Of a stretch of 64,000 nucleotides of DNA, positions 1 to 10,741 are shown one piece after another; position 1 is the first letter of the stretch, and every line of letters begins with the position of its first letter. Source of the stretch: Cylicocyclus nassatus (lineage: Eukaryota; Nematoda; Chromadorea; Rhabditida; Strongylidae); contig CATQJL010000316.1 of NCBI GenBank assembly GCA_958299035.1, positions 29,949,441 to 30,013,440 on the forward strand, written 5' to 3'. Both the position numbers and the translations under genes were made by a program. Under the pieces are notes generated by a model, which saw only the letters and a program-made list of their open reading frames with translations, did no database searches and had not been told where the DNA came from.

Positions 1-279
1 TGAAGCGTTATACAATCTCCCCCATACGATTTCCAATCACAGAGCCTGCAGGAAATTTAGATTACTCGTACAGTGTTATCAAATATTAACCTAATTTTTC
101 AGACACGTCTATAAAGCTCGATGGCTGAATGGGAGGACCGACCACAGTTTCTTACGACATGGGAAGAAGAAAAAACACTTTTCACACCCATACACAGTGG
201 TTTGAAGGCTATGTGTGTCCACTAGGGTTGGTGGCACCTTGACGCAGTACGAAAGCACAGCTCCTGACAAACCCAATAG

Positions 280-737
280 TTTAAAGGCAGCGTCCAGGCA
301 AGATCCATCCACCCAGATTAGCACATACTTGTAAAGAGGGGCCCATGAGTATCCTATCTGCGTTGGTCCAATCCTTAGACGTGCCCTCTAAAAGGAGATA
401 CGGGCCTGTGATACGTATCACAAGCCGCCCCTTCGTATCACAAACCACCCCTGAGGACGAGTGCTTACGCAGGTGTGCGGTTGCATTGCAGTTGCATTGC
501 AGTTGCACTGCACACTGCAATGCAACTGCAACCGTTCAGTTGCAGCTCCTTCCGCTGGCATGACGATGGGGACGAGCAATTCGAAACTCGTCCGCTCCTT
601 GAAAAGAAGGTCCCCAAGAACCGGATTCTTGGGAGTTTTGAACAATTTGAACTTTACAACTGTAATCAGCGCCACGGAAAGGCCCCAGAATGGCAGAAAC
701 ATGAGAGGCGAAATTTTGCCCGGATGCTGCCTTTAAA
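280..737. mobile_element. Foldback MITE, AAAGGCAGC-type ends
   Basis: The two ends are inverted copies: TTTAAAGGCAGCGTCCAGG at the left and the reverse complement of TTTAAAGGCAGCATCCGGG at the right. No transposase is visible. A second element of similar length (44421-44869) has related ends, so this is a dispersed non-autonomous DNA transposon family. The interior holds a dense TTGCA-rich inverted repeat (about 478-536) that could fold into a hairpin. Superfamily is not assigned. Confidence 0.6.
478..536. repeat. TTGCA-rich hairpin
   Basis: Several GTTGCATTGCA units are followed directly by TGCAATGCAACTGCAAC, giving an almost perfect hairpin inside the foldback element. It creates overlapping spurious open frames on both strands. 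Confidence 0.6.
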
Positions 738-1548
738 TCCCATCAGCAGAGGTGGATTCTGGAGCGGAGAAATTGCTTCGAACGAGTCTTACAAAAGGCG
801 AAATCTGATACCGTCTCAGGTCGGTATCCCGCCCATCCGTCTCCTACAGCTGCAGCAGAGCGCATCTCATCCATCGCTCTTCCGAAAGGGCCCTCGAAGA
901 AGGTTATGCGGTTGCATAGCTTGGGGGGTAAATTAGGATCCAGCAGGCCGAGAACAGTCAAAACTGTCCAAAATTTCAGAGATGAAATTCTAGCTGGACA
1001 GGGCCTTTCAGAATGGGGAGGGGACGGGGGCTTGCGTGCTAAATAACACCAATTGCTTTGGTAAATTTCTACGAGTGATATCACCCTCTCTCACACTCAT
1101 GAAAACATTCGCATGCACACCATACACATTGGTTATACACACTCCCTCTCTACTACCCCATCGACGTATTTTATAATCCCCCCCCCCCCCTTTACACAAG
1201 TCGACGTCTCCCGTTCAGATGAGACCTTTCACCTCGGAGGGGCTCCAACACAGTGAAGCCCTTTGATTTCGACAGACCATGCTCACCTTGTCGCATGTAT
1301 GCCGTCAATAAATCGTTGAAAAGAGAGGAATCTTCGCCAGCACCTGCATTTTCACATTCCCCTTATGCGACGGACAAGATATCTCTACACTATTACTATA
1401 TCTTTTGGAAACTTCATTCTCAACCGTGGAAAAATAACAACAAAACTTGGATATGTGCGAGAAAAACAGCAAACATACAAGGCACACGCAGTTACCTATT
1501 TCGAACATTGTCAATTTACAAAGCAAATTCGGGGTGAAGGACATCCAT
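738..1548. other. 3' flank of the TEX264-like gene
   Basis: No exon-like stretch is convincing here. It contains a run of twelve C near 1180 and the region just beyond the stop codon of the minus-strand gene. No clear AATAAA signal in the minus orientation was found. Confidence 0.4.
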
Positions 1549-3598
1549 CTAGTCGGCCTTCTTATCACCGCCAGCAGCGCTTTCGATCTCAGATTTGTCT
1601 GGTATTTCTACTTCTGAGGCATGCTCCAGTTCACTTTCGCTCGACTCCTCATCAGAATCAAATTTCTTCCTCGCAAGCTTAGACTCCAACGCTTCTGGTG
1701 ACAAGTACTAGAACAAAGTAATCAAGGATACATAACAAAACTATGCACGCATTGGATGAAAGTTTACTGCCTTTCTGCAGACAACGGGACAAAAGAGATT
1801 TGAGTTAGCAAAAAAAAACTGAGACCGTGTTGCAGGTTTCTCAATGCCTTCAACTGTAAAACATTCATGGACCACTGTCTCGATGGAGACGTGCTCCACA
1901 TAGTGCTAATATTGTTTGGAAGCTTCTGAGCAAGTAAAACAATAATGAAGGCGGTATAAAGTTAGAATATAGAATACGCTTTTAAAGTAATTTCGAATGG
2001 CAACGTTGATTTCTAGGTCTAAAAAATAGTGAAAAGCTTTGCGTTCATTCTGAAAACTCAGAAGAATGTAAAAATATATTATGAAAAAAAAAACAAAAAC
2101 ATGAAATCACACCTCTGGCACAATAAACTCCTTGACGTGTTCCAGTGGGAACGACAGGCAGATTTCGTCTTTGCTGTAAAACTCGATGGCTATCGAGGTC
2201 TCCAAACGTTTCTCCTGAACGCCTCGAAGTGAAAAAAGAAAGTAGGCGGGCAAGAAAATAGAGCTTACAGATAATGCTAGGGAACGAAGAAACTGACCTC
2301 GATAAACTGCCGGATGATGCCATAAGTCCGGTATATTAAGGCAAAAACGGAAAGAGCTCCCGTATACGGTTGACTCACTTCAACAGCACGTTCTATCTAA
2401 AAAGTGAACTGATAGAATGATGATTCAACGTCATTTGAAAACTGCAACATGTAAGTTAGACCAAAGACCACTGACCTTTGGCAAGACCATTTTTTCATAG
2501 CCCCATCGCGTCAATTGTTGAGCATAATTGTCAGTGTAGAGCGGTTTGTCATCTTCTAAACATCATGAAAGATTGGTGAAGGCGATTTGCTACAAAACCG
2601 AAAAAAAGTGTTGCAATTACCTGCAAAAATAACACCGACAGCTGACTGGAGCAAATGCTCATCACGTTCCTAAACGACGTAATAATAAGTCAGCTGAGAA
2701 TTACTCGCATACCATGAAAAATGCTATGACTCACTCTTGGATTGTCGTAGTAGATACCAAAGGTTACGGCTCCACTTGGCAGAAGCTCTCGAACCTAGGG
2801 CAGCATACTTATGCAATAAATCATCATTACAATTACATGATGTGCACGTAGAAAGAAATACAGCAAAAGGATTCGATCGAGAAAAATCACTCACTGCAAA
2901 AAAAGGAAAAAAAGTCCGTTACAACTTTACTTTTCAAGAGAAGATATCTCACATAGGTGGAATAAGAATTTCAGCAAGTACCAAAAAGTTTCGACTCACC
3001 TCCTTGAACAATGCTCCAACTCCAGAATACGCTCCGACATGATGTTTATAGTAGACAGTGAGCGCTTTTCCCAAGTATTTTGGTGTTTCCGTGACCACAG
3101 GCTGGAATGAATGAACCAGTAAAAGATAATTCCCCGCTGATATATTTGACAAGCAAGTTCTAGAAAATAATTCATAGAAACTGCAGCATTTTGACAGATT
3201 CAAGCAATCTAAAGATAATAGCAATAATTTACAGTTTCACTCGTGGTCTACAAAAAAGCTATCGGTAAAAAAAGAAAGTTGCAAAGCGATGCAAGGCCGT
3301 TTTTGGCGGAAAAGTAGGCAGCTGCACAACTGTCAAGCCTTATCACCTTGTTTATAGAACAAAAGTGTGAGAATGATATGCTATCTGCTGCAGAAGCAAA
3401 ACTGATCAATTTTCCAAGAGATTGATAGGTAAAAAAGTGTGCTAGCAAAGAGAAGTTACAAGAGAGATTCACACAAACAAACAAAAAAAAATGAATAACC
3501 CTCACCTGTAAGTTTGCAAAAAATCCACTATTAGCAACTTTCATTGCTACATATACTAAGATTAACAAGCAAACAGCGATAAATGCAAGCTCAAACAT
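1549..3598 (-). CDS. TEX264-like ER membrane protein, ten exons, complete
   Basis: Join on the minus strand, in transcript order: 3506-3598, 3000-3101, 2735-2794, 2621-2669, 2476-2555, 2298-2396, 2113-2214, 1826-1905, 1768-1774, 1549-1707. This gives 831 nt, 276 residues plus TAG. The start is the ATG lying exactly on a CTCTTTTCAG acceptor. Residues 5-22 form a hydrophobic segment (AFIAVCLLILVYVAM), an N-terminal ER membrane anchor. Residues 32-195 match the GyrI-like domain of TEX264: KALTVYYKHHVGAY, then VTFGIYYDNPR, YTGALSVFALIYR and a closing CLSFPLEHVKEFIVPE. Residues 225-276 are an acidic, serine-rich tail (FDSDEESSESE). In mammals TEX264 (313 residues) is a single-pass ER protein that acts as an ER-phagy receptor and a repair co-factor; those roles are inferred here by homology only. 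Every splice phase agrees only if a 7-nt exon is used (1768-1774). Confidence 0.9.
1768..1774 (-). other. Predicted 7-nt microexon of the TEX264-like gene
   Basis: On the minus strand AAAGGCA lies between CTGCAG and GTAAAC. The exon at 1826-1905 ends in phase 2 (CG), while the last exon (1549-1707) is open only from phase 0. Inserting these seven bases completes CGA AAG GCA and restores phase. The two flanking introns would be 51 and 60 nt, similar to the shortest others in the gene (65 nt). Confidence 0.6.
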
Positions 3599-3608
3599 CT
3601 GAAAAGAG
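3599..3608 (-). promoter_or_regulatory. Probable spliced-leader trans-splice acceptor
   Basis: The minus strand reads CTCTTTTCAG immediately before the ATG of the TEX264-like gene. No upstream exon was found. In nematodes an acceptor without a cis donor, abutting the start codon, is typical of spliced-leader addition, leaving essentially no native 5' UTR. The acceptor is seen; trans-splicing is inferred. Confidence 0.6.
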
Positions 3609-5077
3609 TACAAATGATTTATATGTAAAAGAGCAACATTCAAAAAACGAAATCTCGCGAAAAATTGAAGGGAAAGACAAAGTAATGGACAGATAACGTT
3701 CCAGATAGGTTTGTAAACTGCCCATCACCGCAAAATTACAATAGCAACGGAAAAATAATCAGAAATTGATCAGGTTAATCGAATGCAAATTGCCCACAAG
3801 AAATGTGGTATTATCGAGATGCAAGGGACCATCCTAAAAACACCATGATAAAGCAAATGCATAATTAAGGAGGCAGGTCTAGGGAAGAGGGAGAAAAATG
3901 TCCACTTTTCAGTCGAGTGCTGGAAGGGACTTTTCGAGGTAAAGTCAAAATTTCCATGACACGGACGAGTTATCGAAAAAAATTTGCATAGATTTTAGTT
4001 CTCTTCAATTCTTTGGAAATCAGCTCTGTACATAACTGTATAAAAAACCTGACAGAAAGGTCTTCTTGACAGGAAGCGCCAACCTTTACAAGCTTTTGAA
4101 AGTGGAAATGCGCAACGAAACACAGCCTTGGACGAGATGGAACGGCTTTAGTGCACTTTGTGACAGAAGCACACAAAACATCCGGATTTAGGCACATTTC
4201 AAGCAATCGCGATAAGTGTGTAAGATCTAGCCACTTAGCTGGTCGGAGAGTACACAAAAGAGGGAGAAAAGAAATGCGGAGAAGGAGAACTAGAGAGAAA
4301 TAGGGTCGATGAAAAGAGAGGAAAAGAGGGAGAGGGGTATGAAGAGAAATGTCTTTTATTAGATTGATCGTATACATTTTGATTATCTCTTCAAGCCCAG
4401 ACTATCAGCCTATTGGGATCGAAGTTTTATTGGGGCGTAGCTAAGAGAAGGCAAATCACAGTCCTATTCGTCAAATTCACAGCGGTAATCGAAAAATGCA
4501 CTGCAAGTCCAACTCACTATGTATGGAAGTGATGCAATAGCCGATTTGAATGAAAATTTGCGCGAAATGGAATCAATCGCCAGTATGGCCTTGTACCCTA
4601 TCGAGACAAACTGATCATCAGTCTGCTGAAAATAACTGCTTGGACTTCCAAAGAAGACACATCAACGAAAGGGGTGCTAAACGGCCACGACACAGGTCAT
4701 TTTGCTCGGAAAATCAGTAGGCAAACTTAACTGACACGACTTTGGCAAGCTATTTAACTACAGTAGCAACGCAAAATTATATTTTTCGAAAGTAAAAGTG
4801 TAAATTTCCCTACATACATATTAATTTCCCTACATACATCGACTTAGCGTTTGCACAACTTTTTCTATAAGAGAAAGGCTCCATAGTTGCATCACATTGG
4901 TAGCCATTTTCAGTTTGAAACAAAAAAACAAAAATAGTATTAAAGGGGTTTGGCAAAGGATTGGAACAAGTAGAGAAAAGATATACGGGATCTAATAAGT
5001 CAACATGAAGCCATTAGGACAGCGAAAACCTCCTAAACTTTCCCGACAAATTTATTTGCAGACAGATACAAAGGAAG
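3609..5077. other. Upstream intergenic region
   Basis: No convincing exon was seen. A purine-rich stretch lies at about 4250-4340. A short direct repeat (TAATTTCCCTACATACAT) occurs twice near 4806-4840. The promoter of the TEX264-like gene would fall here but no element could be identified. Confidence 0.4.
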
Positions 5078-5160
5078 GTTACAGAACAGATTTCGCAGTC
5101 GTTGCACCGTTTGCTACAGTACCCCTACCGCGCCCAACAGGGTGTTCGTGGCGGGACCCG
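5078..5160 (+). repeat. Dispersed repeat, inverted copy at 7282-7360
   Basis: About 80 bases beginning ACAGAACAGATTTCGCAG and ending near GTTCGTGGCGGGA reappear in reverse complement at 7282-7360 with only a few differences. Neither copy shows coding character. Confidence 0.6.
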
Positions 5161-5297
5161 TTCAACTCACTGGCTTTGAAGGCGAGTTGCTCACATCGTC
5201 CCTGATTGGAAACTGCATTTGCGTACTTATTGCCAAGGGTTTGACCCTGTGGTTTACTCGACAAAGCACTAGGATCAATACTTCAAGTATTTTGAAG

Positions 5298-5452
5298 AGG
5301 GTAGAGGACTATACGTCGCCGAATTTGGAAGACTCCTGCGCGGATTCCCTGCAGGAACGCATGTCCGCGCATGTACAAGGGTGCTTATTTGTCGCAAATG
5401 ACCGCAGGGAACGCCCTTTTTCGGCGACATATAGTTCTCTACCTTTTGAAGA
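5298..5452. mobile_element. Small foldback element
   Basis: GGTAGAGGACTATACGTCGC at the left pairs with the reverse complement of GGTAGAGAACTATATGTCGC at the right. The interior is GC-rich with partial secondary symmetry (TCCCTGCAGG, and CCGCGCATG). No TSD was resolved. Confidence 0.5.
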
Positions 5453-5957
5453 GGGGATATTACGCATTTCAACCCCACTTTGCATTTCACCGTAATTGCC
5501 CTAAGCTCAACTGACTACTGGAAATTAGTGTCTTTTCCCATCAAGTGTGGATTAGATCAGTCAAGGGTTTTGATATATCATACTACATAGAAAATGGAGA
5601 CCTATTTAGGCGGGTGATACTTCTCGGAGATCAAAAAAAGCTGTTATTCTGTTTATTTTTTGTTTGAAGCATTTTCCGGAAACTGGTGCTGGTAAAAGCC
5701 AAGAATAAATGTCGCACTAAGGATGTTCGGAGTTTGCCCTTCTTGATGAGTTGTTGAGCTGCATAACATCACCTTGATAGGTCTTGAAAGCTATATTTTA
5801 TCATATAACCTAGTATAGTTTACCTATTGTCTTGTTCATGGAAGAGTGACGACATGAATTTGGATCTTACACCATGTATAACTTTGAGAACTCAAGATAG
5901 TGTGACAATTTAACTATTGCTGAGGTTCCATCCACTGACACTGAGCTCATGCCAAAG

Positions 5958-6161
5958 TACCCTATTTTCAGGTGTATAAGCCGCACCCTTTTTGCTGTAA
6001 AGGCGAACACGCCAAAAGACTGACTGTTATTATGGAGCGCGTTAAGTGAGAGCAGTATGCGATAAGGCGACCGCTTCGCGAGACACACGCGCGGCGGCAC
6101 GCCTGGGTCTGCTCGCGTTTAGAGCAAAAAGGGTGCGGCTTATAGACCTGAAAATAGGGTA
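5958..6161. mobile_element. 204-bp MITE with TACCCTATTTTCAGG ends
   Basis: About 38 bases at the left (TACCCTATTTTCAGGTGTAT, then AAGCCGCACCCTTTTTGCT) recur in reverse complement at the right. The ends are bounded by TA, consistent with TA target-site duplication. A second copy with the same ends lies at 35341-35558. Confidence 0.75.
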
Positions 6162-6954
6162 CAGTCTAACGCAACAGCTTTAGGAACTGTATGCGTTCGT
6201 AGCAAAGCGAAAGCCGCTATTTGCTGGCAGGACCATCGCGCACTCACGAACTTCAAAAAGAACCTGCGATGCTGTCTGCACCCATGATCACTGTCATTTG
6301 CAGCGTTTTCTCTTCGCATTTTATCACTATTTGTACGTAAGGCTGCATCCGAAAGGAAACTATTATTCGTTCGGATTCCGGTGCTGACTTAACTTACTAT
6401 AAACCTATTGCGACCACAAAAGGTGTCCCCTCTTACTTTCTTTAATCTTAATTGCATAAAGTGGTCTTGGAGTTAATATGATGTGTTGCTGATCTTCTGG
6501 ATCGTAGATAGAACACATCGATTTAAGTTACACTCACTAACTAGTAGCCGGTAGGTAGTACACTACTAGCTAGCATCGTCAGTGTCAGAGCTTATGATAG
6601 GATTTCTCTGAGAAACTGAAGTGAATGAAGTTGAGAAATATCAATAATCATATCTACGTTTCATTAGTCACTCATTTATTACAATCGAGGGACTGAAACA
6701 AAAAAAAACAGCATTCGCAATGTAGATGGCGAAAACTCAGACTAGAAGAATGGGGTGACCGGAGTATAAGTCTTGGGGAACCTTCATTGAGACATTGATA
6801 CGCTCGTAATCCAAGTAGAAAAACCTTGAAAGTGAGAAAGAACGATGATTTAGGGCTGAAAGTAAGAAAAAAAACAAAGCATCTACGAATCCAATTTAGA
6901 CAGCGGTTTTGAAACCAATAGACTCAGAATCTGCGTATGATACATCAACCTGTG
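6162..6954. other. No gene seen
   Basis: Low-complexity AT-rich DNA. The only structure is a short CTAG-rich cluster around 6540-6575. Confidence 0.4.
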
Positions 6955-7170
6955 TTACCGGCCATATTATTCCTGCGATTCCTGCAATTCCTGCGATTCT
7001 TGTGATTCCTGTGGGTTCCGTAACAATGTATATTGCGAAAAAGCAATGTATACTGAAATTCGCAAAGGGCTCCGTAGTGCGACATATCGGAAGTCGAGAA
7101 ATTACAAGATTTGCAGGATTTAAAGGAATCGCAGGAATCACCTCCTGGAATAGTATGGCCGGTCCCTTAG
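6955..7170. mobile_element. Foldback with ATTCCTGCG repeats
   Basis: ACCGGCCATATTATTCCTGC at the left pairs with an inverted ACCGGCCATACTATTCC at the right. The inner flank of each arm carries degenerate ATTCCTGCG/CGCAGGAAT repeats, giving open but meaningless frames on both strands. Confidence 0.55.
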
Positions 7171-7281
7171 GTGCGAAAAAAACTGCTCATCTTTTGACGT
7201 CCTTGTAGTTCTTACACGCCCAGCCTCGGACAAGAACTGCTTTTGCATTAGGTTCATTTTGAAGTTCGCAGGTACGCTGTT

Positions 7282-7360
7282 CCCGCCACGAACACCCTGT
7301 TGGGCGCGGTAAGGGGACTGTAGCAAACGGTGCAACGACTGCGAAATCTGTTCTGTAGGA
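7282..7360 (-). repeat. Inverted partner of the 5078-5160 repeat
   Basis: Reverse complement of the 5078-5160 copy, separated by about 2.1 kb that includes two unrelated foldbacks. It may be the second arm of a larger disrupted element or an independent insertion. Confidence 0.55.
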
Positions 7361-10300
7361 AGGTTGGCGCGAGAACTGAAGCCAGACGGGTACTGGAGGA
7401 TCAAGCAATTACGGCACGCTTCCTTTATAAGTAAGACCAGTACAAAAAAGGATTGAATATGTCAAACAATGTCAACCTCTTTATTGACCAGTGGCGGTGC
7501 TACAAGCTGTGCTTTTGCCGAGGAATGAAACGAATTCAACGCTGCACAAATAGTGACCTCAAAAAACAGCGGCATTGCACGAAACGAATCGATGCGCGCA
7601 AGGGATTGGCTGCCTGGTGTATGACAACAAACGAAGATACGACGGACTTTTTTGCTTGAGACTTCAAAGTCACGAAAGCGCAAGGCTCCTTGGAGCGGAG
7701 TTGAAAATTTTAAAAAGTTAAGTACAGAATAACAAAGCCAAGCGGTGAATTAGTGAAAGTATTGTCGTTGAGCTAGGTTAAGCTGACGTTAAGTTTTTCA
7801 CCGTGTGCAGTTGCACAATATTCGCGTGAGCTTGTTATCTAATGCGAAGAAATTCGTTTTTCAATCAAAAATTCAGTCCTACCAATCAGTAGTAGTCATT
7901 GACTTCAGCTCTGAGATTTTCTGCATTGGAATTTTCCTCTACTGTAAAGAAATTCTCATCAAAGGCGAATTAGTCATCTTAGTAAATAGAGGTGCTCTCT
8001 ACGGGAAACAACGGGGTAAGAATCACACAAAACGGTGCTCAAAGTTTATCATACTTGTATGGAACAAAAACCTGACGACTCTGTTGATGAGTGAATTCCG
8101 GAAGTTTACGATGACTCACTCTCTTGCCTTGCAACGAGTGCATGATGAAGTTTTAGCTAGGTAAATTTTTCTTCTTAGAATACTGCAAAAGGAGAGTCAA
8201 AAATTGACGGTTTTTGAAAAGAAGGATTATAAAGGCTTTGAGATACTCATTACTCTGTGCGGGTAGTTTTGCATCAAAATGTTAGTTTTAAAACGTTTAG
8301 AAATATTCTATTATCACATACTTTCCATAACACGCCGTTTATATGGCAGTTTTTTTTCAGTAGAAATATAACACTCAATTCAAAAAGCCCTAGTCACAAT
8401 TCTTTGTAAAAACATTTGTTTTGCGCAATTTTTTCTTAATTAGAAAGATCAGGTCACAAATCAAGCGACGCTAAAATCGCTACTAGACGTTTTAGCAACC
8501 AAAGGCCAAAAATCACAGGAGGCTGCCAATTAGTGCTTCAACAACCTGAGCTTGCAAACGATTCATATCCTAGTTTGCTTTTTCTATGACGCACTGGGTG
8601 GCAAATTGCATAGCACTTAAGCTAGCACTTTGGTTGCAATGTAAGTTGCGATATAAACCGGATTCGTTTGAGTGCTTGGACGAGGTAAATATTAGTCTAA
8701 ACCAAAAACCAGGAACTGGGAAACACGACTGCGGTAACTTAACTGGCAGCTCGGATTTTTGCAACATGTAGTCAGAATTTTCCTATTTCTCGCCACTAAT
8801 AGCTATATAGCTATATAGAATTATATAGTATTATAGAATTCCCATCGTAATTTGTTTTAGAAACGAAAAAGAAAATCAAATTATTTCTTTCTTTGGAAAT
8901 CTAACGAGCTAACAAGAGATAAAATCTAGATATTTTGAAGGGAGAGGACAATATTTTTAATACAAATTTGGAAGTAATAGTATTATGTCCTTTATACGCA
9001 TATGTCAGTAATTGTTTCCAGCGCACCTAGGTAAAAATTCAATAGAAAAATTCGAAATGGTATAACGAAAAGAGAAAGTTTTTCCTGGTGAAGCAGTATA
9101 ATTTTTCTGCTTTTACAAATCGAAAGCTTGTTTACATGCGACTACGGATTGACTACCTATATGTCTACGCACGCAGAAAATAAGCAGTTCTTTTTGGTCG
9201 GTTGTTCCACAAACTAAGTTTCACAAAAATAAAGTTTTAACCAATATATGAGGTCGTAGTCGAATAGCGCTTTTATAGTTCACTGTCTAGCACCAAATCT
9301 TTTGTAAAAATCCACACGTCATAGCAATTTCAATTTTTAAACCAACCAAATGCACGATACGGGAATGATCAATCAAATTATACTTCTTTACAAGCTGAAG
9401 TATATGGTTCCACTTTCGACTTACCGAGAATTTAGGAAATTGTCACGTCTTCTCTTCTAAGGAAAGAAGGAAATCTTCAAATCACATAGAATCGTTTGAA
9501 GAAGAATTTGTTTTGCGTGTTTGAAAGTATGTATTTCTTTCCCGCTGTAAAAACATTAAATGCAAGATTTTGATTATCTAGCGTTTTTAGTGGTATAGAT
9601 CGGATGTTTCTGTATCACATTGGAAAAAAATCACAAGATGAATAGGAAAAAGAAAAAGTTTTGTTGTGTTCAACAAATTTTATATCCGAATTCTCTATCG
9701 AGTAACCATAGTAAGATGTTTTCCGCAAGACCGACAGAAGAGGATAAAACCATTATAATAAAAGGATTAAGCATAGTAAAAGGGTCGCACAGCAGCTGTA
9801 ATGGCATTAACAAGACGCCGACTCACTGCGCACATGACACATGTGTTAGACATTCCACGACAAAGCATGATGTGTAACTATACGAAGTACGCGGGAAGAT
9901 GAATCAGAATGTGCGGGAGAAAACTCTCAAACACTTTTTTTTTCACAAAAACTTGTCCAGTCTTTCATAAAAGCTAATGACTGTTACACATAGCTTCGCA
10001 CACCTTTCGGAAATTTTCACTTCCGGAACCTAAAGTGTGGATAAATATGACGAGCGAAGGAAGGTGCTTACATACAGTACTAAAGTTCGAATAAAACGGT
10101 GTGTGTTTACACAAAGTTGATATAGCATGTTACTGGAAAAAAGTTACTGTTACTGGAACAAAAGCGGAAAAAAACATCGGAAAGTTCTGGCTAGCTCACG
10201 AGGAGGAACTCACCACCTATAAACTTGAAAAAGCTGTTTCCATGTAAGGTACGGAAAAATGAAGAAAATTGTGACAAAGAGGATATATCGGCAGGTCGTT

Positions 10301-10373
10301 CAAGATGATTCTGATAGTCCAGATTAATTCTTTCTCAATCAAGACAATCATGTATCTCTTCTAAAGTGATTTT
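7361..10373. other. 3-kb stretch without a recognisable gene
   Basis: AT-rich sequence with short frames lacking domain signatures or consistent splice sites. A TATA-type microsatellite (AGCTATATAGCTATATAG) lies near 8799-8840. Nothing else stands out by eye. Confidence 0.4.
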
Positions 10374-10741
10374 AAGATGTCCTAGATTTTAATTAATTGT
10401 CCTAATAGTAATTAATAGTCGTTTACCATAGAATTTGTAAAAGAAACTCAATGAAAATTACCGTTGCATATATCTGTATTTTCTCTGTTGATCTAAACGT
10501 ATTTCTGAAGAAAGTAGCTGTTGTTTTTATTTGTAAAGTTACTACATACTCCAAAATAAGATGTCCTAGGTTTCAAATGATTTTCCCAATAGTAATTAAT
10601 AGTCATCTTCCATATCATTTTGAAAGAGAAATTCAATGAAAAATACCGTTGCTTATATCGATATAGATTCTGCAGATCCGAACCCTTTTTTCAAGCAAAA
10701 TAACTGCTTTTTTCTCTACTTGCTGTTCGTAAAGATTAACG
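10374..10741 (+). repeat. Diverged 184-bp tandem duplication
   Basis: A unit beginning AAGATGTCCTAG starts at 10374 and again at 10558. Both contain TAGTAATTAATAGTC, an ATTCAATGAAAA-like block and TACCGTTGC in the same order. The two units have diverged by substitutions and small indels, so the duplication is not recent. Confidence 0.7.

Noticed and set aside
3970..4377. 135-residue minus-strand frame upstream of the TEX264-like gene
   Set aside because: Hydrophobic Leu/Ser/Phe-rich product from the complement of purine-rich DNA, no domain, no splice or trans-splice context.
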